From Echinicola marina (lineage in GTDB: Bacteria > Bacteroidota > Bacteroidia > Cytophagales > Cyclobacteriaceae): a DNA stretch of 64,000 bases. Positions within the stretch are counted from its first letter, which is position 1. Every line of letters begins with the position of its first letter. Location of the stretch: contig NZ_CP080025.1 in NCBI RefSeq assembly GCF_020463795.1, positions 251,001-315,000 of the forward strand. Reading direction: 5' to 3'. Made by a program: the position numbers and the translations under genes. Shown piece by piece: positions 1-8,622 of this stretch. The notes beneath the pieces are model-generated. The model saw nothing but the letters and a program-made list of their open reading frames with translations, was not told the origin of the DNA and did no database searches.

Positions 1-2523
1 TTTTTCCTTGAGATAAACTGCCTTCAATTTTTCCTGCATCCCCGGATCATCTACAAAACCAAAAAGCGCCTGAAATGCAGCAAGCCTGACATAACGCTCA
101 CTGTGATCCTCGGCCAAGCTCAATAAATTACTTTTGGCCCGATCACTCCCTTCTTCCGGCATCCGCACAAAATAATCACTGTAAAAACCTATCAAATAAT
201 ATAAAGATTTTCCATTTGTCGCTTCAAATTTCTCATGAAGCCACACTCCTTTTCCTCCTATAGACTCCCTACTGTAATAATCAATCAATGGCACTAAAAA
301 CCGAATATTGTCCTCCTGCTCAAATGATGCCGCTACAATCCCCTTACCAACGCCTTCCTCCTCACTCTCCAAATACGCGGTCAATGCGGCACTGGAAACA
401 TAATAAGAAGAATCCTCCATCCATTCCAAAAAACTATTTCTACTGCTTTCATCTCCTAACATCCCCAATTTCTCAATCGCTGCTGCCCGGACATTGTTAT
501 TGGGATCCTCCGCCGCTAGTACCCTTACTTTCTGCAATACATCTTGAGGAGTCTTTTCATTTACCAACCTTGTAAGCGCCACCTCCCTGATTGGCCAATA
601 AGTATCAGCCAATCCCCTTTCCAAAACCCACAGCAATTCATCTTCCAGTAGTTCCAAATCGCTCAAACTGTCCAATGCCTCATACCTTCCTACACCACTG
701 ATGGACTTGTCAAATTGACTTACAAACTGCGCTTGGGTCCTTTTGGTATAATTCTTTGAAAGCAGTGTCTTATACTCATCAAACAAAACCAAATCCAACG
801 GAACTTCATTCTCTAATGCAAATTGCTGCGTTTGGCGCTCAAGTACAAATTCCTTTTCAATCCGCTCGCCCCCATCATACCAGCTCACCTTGAAAGGTAA
901 TTTATATAAAGGGGTCTCTTTGATATCCTGAACCTGCCTGATAGTCAATAGGATATTCTCAGGTACAGAATAATCCACTTCGATCTCCAACTCTGGATGG
1001 CCTGAATCCAAAAACCATTGGTTAAAAAACCAATTCAGATCGCGACCGGAAACTTTCTCCATGGCCAACCTCAAATCATGGATTTCCACCGAACTAAATG
1101 CATTTTCAGTCAAATAATATTCTAAGCCTTCAAAAAATGCCTTGTCTCCCAGACACTCCCTCAACATATGCAGCACCCGCCCTCCTTTCGCATAGGAATG
1201 ACTGTCAAACATGTCCTCATTATCCTCGTACTCATAGCGGATCAGGTCCACCTGCTTGGAGCTCGCTTCATAAAAGTAAGTTTCCATCTCACCAATATGA
1301 TGGAGATCAGCTGCATCACGCCCTTCTTTATGCTCATACCAAAGGTATTCTCCATAATTGGCAAAGGCTTCATTTAAAGGCAAATTAGACCAGGACTCTG
1401 TGGTTACATAATTACCAAACCACTGATGAAAAAGCTCGTGTGCAATGATTCCTTCATATTCATTATCGATGGCTTCTCTAGCATTCATGTTCAACTCCTC
1501 CATAAAAATAGAAGCAGTAGTATTTTCCATTGCTCCTGACACAAAATCCCTAACGACTATTTGATCATATTTTTGCCAAGGAAATTCCACTCCCAATAAT
1601 TGGGAATAAAAACTCATCATCTCAGGTGTATTGCCAAAGGTACTGGCTGCTCCTCCTTTAAACTTTTCTTCGACATAATAATTCACGGACTTCCCCCTCC
1701 ACTCATCTTCCACTTTCACAAATTCACCCACAGCCAATGCAACCAAATAAGGTGCATGGGGCAGATTCATCTCCCAATGATCTGTTCTGGTCCCATCAGC
1801 ATTCAACGTTTGATTGATCAACTCCCCATTACTTATGGTAGTATACCTCTCCTCGACGGTCAACTTAATATCATGTGTAGCACGTTCATTGGGAGTATCT
1901 ATGGTCGGGAACCATTTGGAATTATGTTCTGTCTCTCCCTGGGTCCATATTTGCTTGGGCTTTCCCTCCTTTCCTTCGGGATTGATAAAGTATAAGCCCT
2001 TATTATCTTTAATTGCCTCACTACCTTCACCACTATTCTTATTAGGATGGGCAGTATAATTTATCTTAAGCCTTACGGTATCATTTGCTGAAAACTCGTG
2101 AGGCAAGTACACTTTCAATACCTGACCATTATACCTCATACCCAGAGGCTGTTCTGACGCTGCATACACCAAACTCAACTCATGGATATCGAAATTTTTT
2201 GCATCCAACTCCAGTATTTTTTGACTATAGAAATAAGGTTTCAATTGGAGCAAGGCCTGTCCATTAACCAACTGCTTCTCCCAGTCAAACTTCAGGTCCA
2301 AACTGGTATGTAATAAATCAAATTTCCTTTCCCTACTTGCCCTAAAGTTGGAAAGGGCAATCTCTTTATTTTCAATCAGTTTCCCATAATCAATCATTTG
2401 ATTTTGCTCCACTGACAGCTGAACCTCTTCTGGGCTTTCTGTTTCAGTTACCGGCTTTTGGGACTGACAGGCACTAAAACCAATACCCCACAAAGCAAGG
2501 GCAAGAGAGAATCTTAAATTCAT
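1..2523 (-). CDS. M1 family zinc aminopeptidase lipoprotein (3' end outside window)
   Basis: Cell-envelope metallo-aminopeptidase that removes N-terminal residues from peptides. The start ATG is at 2521-2523 and 841 codons are visible before the window edge, so the C-terminus is missing. The N-terminus is a lipoprotein signal with lipobox FSAC (Cys19). The M1 exopeptidase motif GAMEN lies at residues 330-334. The zinc site HELFHQW (His362, Glu363, His366) is followed by Glu385 in LPLNEAFANY, giving the exact HExxH-18-E spacing of gluzincins. After about residue 600 the sequence becomes helical and repeat-like (HEAT-type), as in many Bacteroidota M1 proteins. It diverges from the biotin carrier gene across a 49 bp gap. 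The family call is firm; the substrate is unknown. Confidence 0.93.
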   Translation of the reverse strand, partial: MNLRFSLALALWGIGFSACQSQKPVTETESPEEVQLSVEQNQMIDYGKLIENKEIALSNFRASRERKFDLLHTSLDLKFDWEKQLVNGQALLQLKPYFYSQKILELDAKNFDIHELSLVYAASEQPLGMRYNGQVLKVYLPHEFSANDTVRLKINYTAHPNKNSGEGSEAIKDNKGLYFINPEGKEGKPKQIWTQGETEHNSKWFPTIDTPNERATHDIKLTVEERYTTISNGELINQTLNADGTRTDHWEMNLPHAPYLVALAVGEFVKVEDEWRGKSVNYYVEEKFKGGAASTFGNTPEMMSFYSQLLGVEFPWQKYDQIVVRDFVSGAMENTTASIFMEELNMNAREAIDNEYEGIIAHELFHQWFGNYVTTESWSNLPLNEAFANYGEYLWYEHKEGRDAADLHHIGEMETYFYEASSKQVDLIRYEYEDNEDMFDSHSYAKGGRVLHMLRECLGDKAFFEGLEYYLTENAFSSVEIHDLRLAMEKVSGRDLNWFFNQWFLDSGHPELEIEVDYSVPENILLTIRQVQDIKETPLYKLPFKVSWYDGGERIEKEFVLERQTQQFALENEVPLDLVLFDEYKTLLSKNYTKRTQAQFVSQFDKSISGVGRYEALDSLSDLELLEDELLWVLERGLADTYWPIREVALTRLVNEKTPQDVLQKVRVLAAEDPNNNVRAAAIEKLGMLGDESSRNSFLEWMEDSSYYVSSAALTAYLESEEEGVGKGIVAASFEQEDNIRFLVPLIDYYSRESIGGKGVWLHEKFEATNGKSLYYLIGFYSDYFVRMPEEGSDRAKSNLLSLAEDHSERYVRLAAFQALFGFVDDPGMQEKLKAVYLKEK

Positions 2524-2572
2524 AAAGGCTTATTAAAGATAAATAGTATATTGTATTGCTAAATTAAATCAA

Positions 2573-3067
2573 ATGTACTCAGTATCCATAAACGAAGAAA
2601 ACTTTAGTATTGAGCATGATGGCGAAGTTTTTTTGATTAACGGCAAAGTCCTGCAATGGGACCTCCATCAAGTCAATGAAAGGCATTTCAACATTATCTA
2701 CGATCACAAGTCATATAATGTGGAACTCATCCGCTTGGATCACAAAAAGAAATCAATCATCCTAAAACTGAACAACAAACAAGCAGAGGTAAGCATCAAG
2801 GACAAATTTGATTTGTTATTGGAAAAGTTAGGTATCAACGGCAGAGAAGACCAAAAAAACCAGTCAATATCCGCCCCAATGCCCGGCCTTATCTTGGATA
2901 TCAAAGTCAAAGAGGGAGACCAAGTCAAAAAGAACCAGCCTTTACTTATACTTGAAGCCATGAAAATGGAGAACCTGTTAAAGGCTTCCGGAGATGGCAC
3001 AGTCAAGGAGATATTGGTATCTAAAGGGGATAGCGTTGAAAAAAATCAAGTATTGGTACAATTTTAG
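2573..3067 (+). CDS. Biotin/lipoyl-attachment (biotin carboxyl carrier) protein
   Basis: A 164-residue biotin carrier. The last 75 residues form a biotinyl domain: the APMPG turn near residue 102 and the biotin-acceptor motif EAMKMEN near residues 128-134, whose central Lys would be biotinylated. The first 90 residues are a less conserved beta-rich region seen in stand-alone carriers of Bacteroidota acyl-CoA (acetyl/propionyl) carboxylases. No carboxylase or transferase subunit lies next to it, so the partner enzyme must be elsewhere. It diverges from the M1 peptidase, and pyrH follows about 100 bp downstream behind its own likely promoter. The carrier role is clear; which carboxylase it serves is not. 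Confidence 0.85.
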   Translation: MYSVSINEENFSIEHDGEVFLINGKVLQWDLHQVNERHFNIIYDHKSYNVELIRLDHKKKSIILKLNNKQAEVSIKDKFDLLLEKLGINGREDQKNQSISAPMPGLILDIKVKEGDQVKKNQPLLILEAMKMENLLKASGDGTVKEILVSKGDSVEKNQVLVQF

Positions 3068-3100
3068 AATCCTAGATTTAATTTTCTGGGCGCAAGAATT

Positions 3101-3108
3101 TATATTTG
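3101..3108 (+). promoter_or_regulatory. Candidate -7 promoter box for pyrH-frr
   Basis: TATATTTG matches the Bacteroidota -7 consensus TAnnTTTG exactly and lies 60 bp upstream of the pyrH ATG, in the gap after the biotin carrier gene. No convincing -33 TTTG is visible at the usual distance, so this is a motif match only. Confidence 0.45.
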
Positions 3109-3168
3109 TCGAGTTTATCTATTCTTTAAATCAATCTAGTATTTAGCACTCTGCTAACCGAACAAATT

Positions 3169-3879
3169 ATGAAATACAAAAGAATTCTGCTAAAACTCAG
3201 TGGTGAAGCTTTGATGGGGGAAAATGGATATGGTATCGACTCCAACAAACTCAAGCAATATACCCAGGAGATCAAAAAAGTTAAGGAACTGGGAGTTGAA
3301 ATCGCCATTGTAATTGGAGGCGGAAATATCTTCAGAGGGGTTCAGGGTGAAAAAGTCGGAATCGACCGTGTCCAAGGAGATTATATGGGAATGCTTGCCA
3401 CATTGATCAACGCCATGGCTTTGCAAAGCTCCCTTGAGCAAAACGGCATGTATACCAGATTGATGTCTGGAATCAAAATCGAAAGTGTCTGCGAGCCTTT
3501 TATCAGAAGAAGAGCCATCAGACACTTAGAGAAAGGACGGATTGTAATATTTGGAGCAGGAATAGGCAATCCTTATTTTACCACAGACTCTACGGCAAGC
3601 TTAAGAGCCATAGAAACTGAAGCAGAAGTGGTACTTAAAGGAACCAGAGTAGACGGTGTGTACACAGCTGATCCGGAAAAAGACAAAAATGCAGAAAGAT
3701 ATACCCATATTTCTTTCCAGGAAGTTTACGAAAAAAACCTCAATGTCATGGACATGACAGCTTTTACCCTTTGTCAGGAAAACAACTTGCCTATCATCGT
3801 GTTTGACATGAATAAAGAAGGCAATCTCCAGAGCTTGGTAAAAGGCGAAGATGTAGGTACTTTAATAAAATCTAATTAA
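3169..3879 (+). CDS. pyrH: UMP kinase
   Basis: Cytoplasmic UMP kinase (UMP + ATP to UDP + ADP) in pyrimidine nucleotide synthesis. At 236 residues it has the usual bacterial PyrH length. Amino-acid-kinase fold signatures are visible: KLSGEAL near residues 9-15, GGGNIFRG at 50-57 and DYMGMLAT at 71-78, followed by the ADP/UMP-binding region with TDSTASLRA and the later GVYTADP segment. PyrH is a hexameric enzyme unrelated to eukaryotic UMP/CMP kinases. The gene is followed after 12 bp by frr, the classic bacterial pyrH-frr pair, so the two are probably co-transcribed. Confidence 0.97.
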   Translation: MKYKRILLKLSGEALMGENGYGIDSNKLKQYTQEIKKVKELGVEIAIVIGGGNIFRGVQGEKVGIDRVQGDYMGMLATLINAMALQSSLEQNGMYTRLMSGIKIESVCEPFIRRRAIRHLEKGRIVIFGAGIGNPYFTTDSTASLRAIETEAEVVLKGTRVDGVYTADPEKDKNAERYTHISFQEVYEKNLNVMDMTAFTLCQENNLPIIVFDMNKEGNLQSLVKGEDVGTLIKSN

Positions 3880-3891
3880 GCAATCATAACA

Positions 3892-4452
3892 ATGGAAGAG
3901 ATACAGCTAGAACTCGATGAAGCCAAGGAGCTAATGCAAAAATCAGTGGATCATACCGCCGCTGAACTGCTTAAGATCAGGGCGGGAAAAGCCATGCCCA
4001 ACTTATTGGACGGCATCTTGGTGGACTATTATGGAGCCCCTACCCCTATACAGCAGGTAGCCTCCATCAACACGCCCGATGCTAGAACTTTATCTATCAA
4101 ACCTTGGGAAAAAAACTTAATCGGAGAAATAGAAAAATCCATCATCAACTCAGACTTGGGCCTGGCTCCCCAAAATAACGGAGAAATGGTAATGCTTACC
4201 ATCCCTCCTCTCACTGAGGAAAGAAGAAAGTCCTTGGTTAAGCAAGTCAAAAATGAGTGTGAAAACGGTAAAATCAGTATCAGAACAGTAAGAAAAGACA
4301 CCAATGATTCTTTGAAAAAACTCCAAAAGGACGGTGCTCCTGAGGATGACATCAAAAGAGCTGAGGATACTGTTCAAAAACTTACAGACCAGTACTCAAC
4401 TAAAATCGATGCTTTATTTACCAAGAAGGAAGCTGAGATTATGACGGTTTAA
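3892..4452 (+). CDS. frr: Ribosome recycling factor
   Basis: Ribosome recycling factor splits the post-termination ribosome together with EF-G. The 186-residue length is typical. The start (MEEIQLELDEAKELMQKSV), the conserved LLDGILVDYYGAPTPIQQVA region near residues 40-60 and the PPLTEERRKSLVKQ segment near residues 105-118 are family hallmarks. The protein should fold as a three-helix bundle with an inserted beta domain. It sits 12 bp after pyrH, and a terminator hairpin follows at 4469-4505, which ends the operon. Confidence 0.97.
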   Translation: MEEIQLELDEAKELMQKSVDHTAAELLKIRAGKAMPNLLDGILVDYYGAPTPIQQVASINTPDARTLSIKPWEKNLIGEIEKSIINSDLGLAPQNNGEMVMLTIPPLTEERRKSLVKQVKNECENGKISIRTVRKDTNDSLKKLQKDGAPEDDIKRAEDTVQKLTDQYSTKIDALFTKKEAEIMTV

Positions 4453-4468
4453 CCCTCAACACATTACC

Positions 4469-4505
4469 AAAGGCCCTATGAGCAATCGTAAGGCCTTTGC
4501 TTTTT
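4469..4505 (+). terminator. Rho-independent terminator after frr
   Basis: AAAGGCC pairs with GGCCTTT around a 16-base loop, followed by GC and then TTTTT. It lies between the convergent ends of frr and the DUF5686 gene. The T-tract is on the plus-strand side only. Confidence 0.7.
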
Positions 4506-7140
4506 AATTGATATTGATAAATGAGGCTATGCCCAATCGCAGTCCATTTTTTTGATAATCCCCATCCTCAAAACCAAGCCCAAATTCTACCCTGAATAGT
4601 CGGAACAGATTATCCAAAGAATATCCGACTTCCCAATAATGGGGACTTACCTCTGTTTTAAGATAATTAAAAAACAAATTCTCCCTGATTCCTGAAAACC
4701 GCAAAACAGGAAACTGGGTCAACAGAAATTTCCTGAACTGATAATGAACAATGGAACTTAGGTAATTTCCTCCAGTGCTGTATTTATAATAACCCAAAAG
4801 CCGGTAATTATTCACCGTTCCCATATTTGAAAAAATTGTTCTATTGCCCCCAAAATGCTTGTAATCCATAAAGTAGAGGTTTTTATTATTGATAAACCCT
4901 CCTGCCTTTACATTAAAGTCCAGCTTTCCACTGACCCCTAATTTAAAACCATGCTTTACACCCAATTCCAATTGGTCAAAATCAGCAGCTTCCTCTCCCA
5001 AACCAGTATTGGCCAATCCCTTTCTATAAACAAAGCTGATGAGCGGGGCTGTGCTATTGAGAGGATGCCTTTCATTATTTCTAACATAATATTTCAAACC
5101 AGGCCTCCACTCCATATTCCAATCCAAAATCAAAGATTCATTGGAAGCAAATGCCCCATCACCTGCCTCTATATTTCCTGGTCTATTGGAAGTATATACT
5201 CTTCCGGCCTTGTGATAAAAGCTGTAATCATTACTATTTTCCAAAGTGTTTCTATTTGCATAGCTCATGGATAGTTGATAACTAAACGCCTCACTAGGTT
5301 TATGTTCAAAGTATAACTGAATGAATTTTTTGTCATATAGTTTCATATAATTTTGTCTGAAAAAGAGGGAATAAAAAGCATTTACCTGCTCATTAATAGG
5401 GTCCTCAGAATTAAATTGATAGATATAACTTCCCCCTTTCAGACCATAGGACATTTGCCGCCTCATATGGGTCCACGACCTTTTAAAATCCACCACTCCA
5501 TAAAATTGATGGCTAGAAAATCCATAACGGACTTCAGGACTAATTCGCCAAGAACTTGAACTTTGGAAAACACTGTCCTTTCTCTCTACTTTAAAATAGC
5601 CACCAAACCCCAACTTAACTCCTTCAACTGTATTGAAAGATACCTTACTCCAGTTTGGCTTGAAGCCCGCTGAAATCCCTTTACCAAAATAATAATCACC
5701 ACCTCCTATAATATCCACTACTTTGAATTTTCTCTTCATCTCACCTGAAAGGGAATCCACATTTGACTTCTTGGCTGACTCCACTTTTGCCAAACTATCA
5801 TCCCTTTGGTATCCCAATATTTCTTTTTGAGTTAGTTTTACAGGCCTGACACTATCCCAATAGGTTTTGTTTCTTTTCTCTGCCAATGAATCTATTGAAT
5901 ATTCCCTCTTAGCAATCACCTCGGCATCTTTCCTTTCCTTTAGGCTCTGTTTTTCATATTGGTTGATTACTTTTCTAAAGTCTCTCCGGCTCAACTGCTC
6001 CATACCTTCCAAATCCTCAACAGCAATTTCCTTTGCACTTATCTCTTCAACTGCTTCAGGAATACTTTCCACGTTTTCATCCAATATTTCAGTATCAAGC
6101 ACCAAATCTGGATTGAGCTTGATCTCATAATCCCTCGTTGTGGCCAGGTATTTATAATGTCCTTTGAAACCAAAAAAATTACCGGAAAAAGAATAAACAT
6201 GCGTAAGCGGCATCCACACATTTTCACCCACTTTAACATACTGCTGTCGAACCCCGATGGCAAACCCCATAAATGAAGTCTTCAAATCCAAACTATGGAT
6301 GGCCCAAAGATCTTCGATAATATAAATATGCCCCTCGAAAACCTGCTCCCCTCTTGATCTGGGGACAACCCGAATTTTATTGACCAAAACACCATTTTCA
6401 TAAAAAGTCCCCTCATGCCTAAATCTATAATAGACAAAAGCCGATCTGGACAGCGGAGATACAATATCATTGATTTTATCCGCATAAAAACTCGCCCCAA
6501 TATAGGGTGCAGGACTGGTCTGATTGTTTTCTCCTGTTGACCTAATACTAATTACCCTTTCCGAAATTTCATTGGGCTGCCTAAAGACTACTTCCGAAAC
6601 TGACTCTGAAGTATAGGCCTCATTGAGCTCCAAGCCTTCTTCCTGGAGTTTCCTCCTCATAAAAAATGGTGCATCTGTCAATTCCCCAGTACCTTTAATA
6701 TACACTTTCATACGGTACTCTGCCACCTGGAGCCTATGGTATTTTGCCTTGGCTATTGCCTTTCGCATTACTGTTAAAGCTGGATCTTCTGCATCATCCC
6801 TAATCTCCACTTCTTCCAACGCATATACCTGAGGCTTCAAAACAAATTCTACTTCCTCCCAAGCTTCTTTTACTTCAATGGTTTTTTGAGAAAATTCATA
6901 ACCTAAGTGCTGCACGATGACATCATAAACCCCAGGAGTCAATGGTATTTCAAACAGCCCTTCCTGATTAGAGGGAACACCATCGTTAAGGTTTCTTACA
7001 AAAACAGAGGCATATGCCAAAGGATCTCCAGCCTCATTGATAACTATTCCTTTTATTCCTTGTCCAATTACCCTAAGACATGATAGAAAAAAGAAAAAGC
7101 CAATTAAAACAATCAACTTGATCATTACAGAACTGTCCAT
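4504..7140 (-). CDS. DUF5686 / carboxypeptidase regulatory-like domain outer-membrane protein
   Basis: Large predicted outer-membrane protein of the Bacteroidota. After a signal peptide (MIKLIVLIGFFFFLSC...) comes a carboxypeptidase-D regulatory-like beta sandwich of about 85 residues (GIVINEAGDPLAYASVFV ... GVYDVIVQHLGYE). A long DUF5686 region follows, rich in aromatic alternating strands, ending in a barrel-like C-terminus. A charged, helix-prone segment sits mid-protein (about residues 360-460). The frame is open up to a GTG at 7149, but ATG at 7140 or 7125 is more likely; 7125 gives the cleanest signal peptide. A possible -7 box (TATTTTTG, minus strand) lies at 7242-7249. Members often sit near TonB-dependent systems; the function is unknown. 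Confidence 0.8.
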   Translation of the reverse strand: MDSSVMIKLIVLIGFFFFLSCLRVIGQGIKGIVINEAGDPLAYASVFVRNLNDGVPSNQEGLFEIPLTPGVYDVIVQHLGYEFSQKTIEVKEAWEEVEFVLKPQVYALEEVEIRDDAEDPALTVMRKAIAKAKYHRLQVAEYRMKVYIKGTGELTDAPFFMRRKLQEEGLELNEAYTSESVSEVVFRQPNEISERVISIRSTGENNQTSPAPYIGASFYADKINDIVSPLSRSAFVYYRFRHEGTFYENGVLVNKIRVVPRSRGEQVFEGHIYIIEDLWAIHSLDLKTSFMGFAIGVRQQYVKVGENVWMPLTHVYSFSGNFFGFKGHYKYLATTRDYEIKLNPDLVLDTEILDENVESIPEAVEEISAKEIAVEDLEGMEQLSRRDFRKVINQYEKQSLKERKDAEVIAKREYSIDSLAEKRNKTYWDSVRPVKLTQKEILGYQRDDSLAKVESAKKSNVDSLSGEMKRKFKVVDIIGGGDYYFGKGISAGFKPNWSKVSFNTVEGVKLGFGGYFKVERKDSVFQSSSSWRISPEVRYGFSSHQFYGVVDFKRSWTHMRRQMSYGLKGGSYIYQFNSEDPINEQVNAFYSLFFRQNYMKLYDKKFIQLYFEHKPSEAFSYQLSMSYANRNTLENSNDYSFYHKAGRVYTSNRPGNIEAGDGAFASNESLILDWNMEWRPGLKYYVRNNERHPLNSTAPLISFVYRKGLANTGLGEEAADFDQLELGVKHGFKLGVSGKLDFNVKAGGFINNKNLYFMDYKHFGGNRTIFSNMGTVNNYRLLGYYKYSTGGNYLSSIVHYQFRKFLLTQFPVLRFSGIRENLFFNYLKTEVSPHYWEVGYSLDNLFRLFRVEFGLGFEDGDYQKNGLRLGIASFININ

Positions 7141-7353
7141 ACAAAACACAATGATTTCACAGGAGTAAATTAATCATATCCAAATAATAAAAATAAGTAT
7201 TTGACAATACTTGCTTGGATAAATCCGAAAAACTACGCTATCAAAAATAAAAGAAAAAGCTTCCTGAAGAAGCTGTTAAAATAAAGAAGGGACAGCCATC
7301 AGCTGCCAATTCTTTTCCATTTATTTAAACCTTACGTGTTAAATATACCTTGG

Positions 7354-7383
7354 CTTATTCCAAAATCAAAATTTTAGAATAAG
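7354..7383. repeat. Imperfect inverted repeat / hairpin
   Basis: CTTATTC pairs with GAATAAG, then one C/A mismatch, then AAAAT pairs with ATTTT around a CAAA loop, giving 12 pairs in 30 bases. It lies 200 bp upstream of the DUF5686 gene in non-coding DNA. There is no T-tract on either side, so it is not a standard terminator. Confidence 0.4.
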
Positions 7384-7628
7384 TAATTCATTTCCTGTTT
7401 ACTCTTATGCCCTTTTTGCATACCTGCTATTGCACCAGTACATTTTTCGCTTCAAATTAAAGCATGACCTCCAAGACCACACTGATCTCACTGAAATGAT
7501 TGATTGTCTACTACTAGCTAGATCCCGGGAATCCCCTACGCAGACTGGACAGGCTGTAAACAATCGGATGACTGATGCGATAACTGCCCAATATTATTGA
7601 ATTTAACATTTTTAACGCTCATCCTTAA

Positions 7629-7685
7629 CCTGTGTTTAACCCCTAGTTAAGCCGTGTTTATCCCGTGTTTTAGCCGTATTTCTCT
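7629..7685. repeat. Short degenerate GTGTTT-type repeat
   Basis: Four spaced copies of a CC-GTGTTTA-like word: CCTGTGTTTAA, GCCGTGTTTAT, CCCGTGTTTTA and GCCGTATTTCT. They sit in gene-free DNA. The unit is too degenerate for a simple microsatellite and too short for a CRISPR repeat. Its origin is unknown. Confidence 0.4.
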
Positions 7686-8232
7686 TATTGAAATCTTAAG
7701 CTTGTCCTAGGCTTGCCTTAGGTACCTCTTCACCTTATGACCTAGAAAAGCAAGGGAACTCAACCCAATTTATGCTGAGCTAAAACTGAAACAATTGAAA
7801 CAGTAAGTTAGCTTTACTAATTTATTGGGCTACCGATGCAATAGCAGACATACATCAAAATAGGCCCCGTATGAATATAATATGACCAAATATTGATAAC
7901 GAATAATAGCTTATCTGGTCCTCAAAGAACTCCCCAAATGTTTTGGTAGATGTGCTCCTGTGCACTGTGGCGCAGCGACAGGTTTTTCTGTCGGACTTTA
8001 GATTGATTACTTTTTCACCTGTAGGAAAAAAGCAACAATGGTGAAGAGATAAATACTGCACTAGAATTTTGTAAACAAAAGTAAAAGCTACTCACAGTAA
8101 ACCATATAGAGGCAAAATTAGACATACTGCAATCCCCACTATTTTATAAAAAATGACTACATAAACAAACAGAAGTCCCCCTTAGTCAGGATCCCCTTTT
8201 TACCACAAAAAAGATCCCTAAGAATGATTTAA

Positions 8233-8245
8233 GTGTAAATTACAC
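8233..8245. promoter_or_regulatory. Perfect 13 bp palindrome, candidate operator
   Basis: GTGTAAATTACAC is a perfect inverted repeat (6+1+6) about 380 bp upstream of the SusC gene, in a size and form typical of a dimeric regulator site. No regulator gene is adjacent, so the assignment is speculative. Confidence 0.3.
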
Positions 8246-8622
8246 ACAAAAAAATTTTGTTTGGAATCACCCATCAAAAACAGCTCTCACCTTTCATAAA
8301 GGTCAATAAAACATTTAAAAAATACCGCATAACATTCGAAATATTGCTAATAATCAAAATTTTATTTTTATACAAACGATTGAAATAAGATGTTTTTAGT
8401 AGATTTTAATGATTTAAACATAACAACCGATTTCGATTAATAAATCAGCATTCAAAAAAGTAAAGAATTAGAATTTTCATTACAAACTATCATATTTTAT
8501 AAAATATTCATAACATAATATCATTCTTTATAGAAATTAGATATTGCAATTCTCCTTTTAAACAGTCATTTTTATAAAACACAATTATTATAACCTTTTA
8601 ACAAAAATTAACAATAACCCAC

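Larger units (their letters stand above)
7150..8622. other. Long gene-free region upstream of the susC-like gene
   Basis: A 1.47 kb stretch without a credible gene. The left part holds an imperfect hairpin (7354-7383), a degenerate GTGTTT repeat (7629-7685) and a less AT-rich patch around 7930-8000 with a small CGACAG/CTGTCG hairpin that may be a relic of a mobile or repeated element. From about 8100 to 8622 it is extremely AT-rich, as is usual for the leader of a SusC gene, with a 13 bp palindrome at 8233-8245 and a small ACCTTT/AAAGGT hairpin at 8289-8303. I found no exact TAnnTTTG box near 8623. Confidence 0.6.

Noticed and set aside
7258-7274. AGCTTC/GAAGCT hairpin upstream of the DUF5686 gene
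   Set aside because: Only six pairs and no T-tract; expected by chance in this much AT-rich DNA.
7629-7685. CRISPR-like array
   Set aside because: Repeats are too short and degenerate, spacers are irregular, and no cas genes are present.
7855-8061. Small minus-strand open frame with a GTG start
   Set aside because: No homology I recognise, no RBS and poor codon pattern; kept only as a possible relic in the findings.
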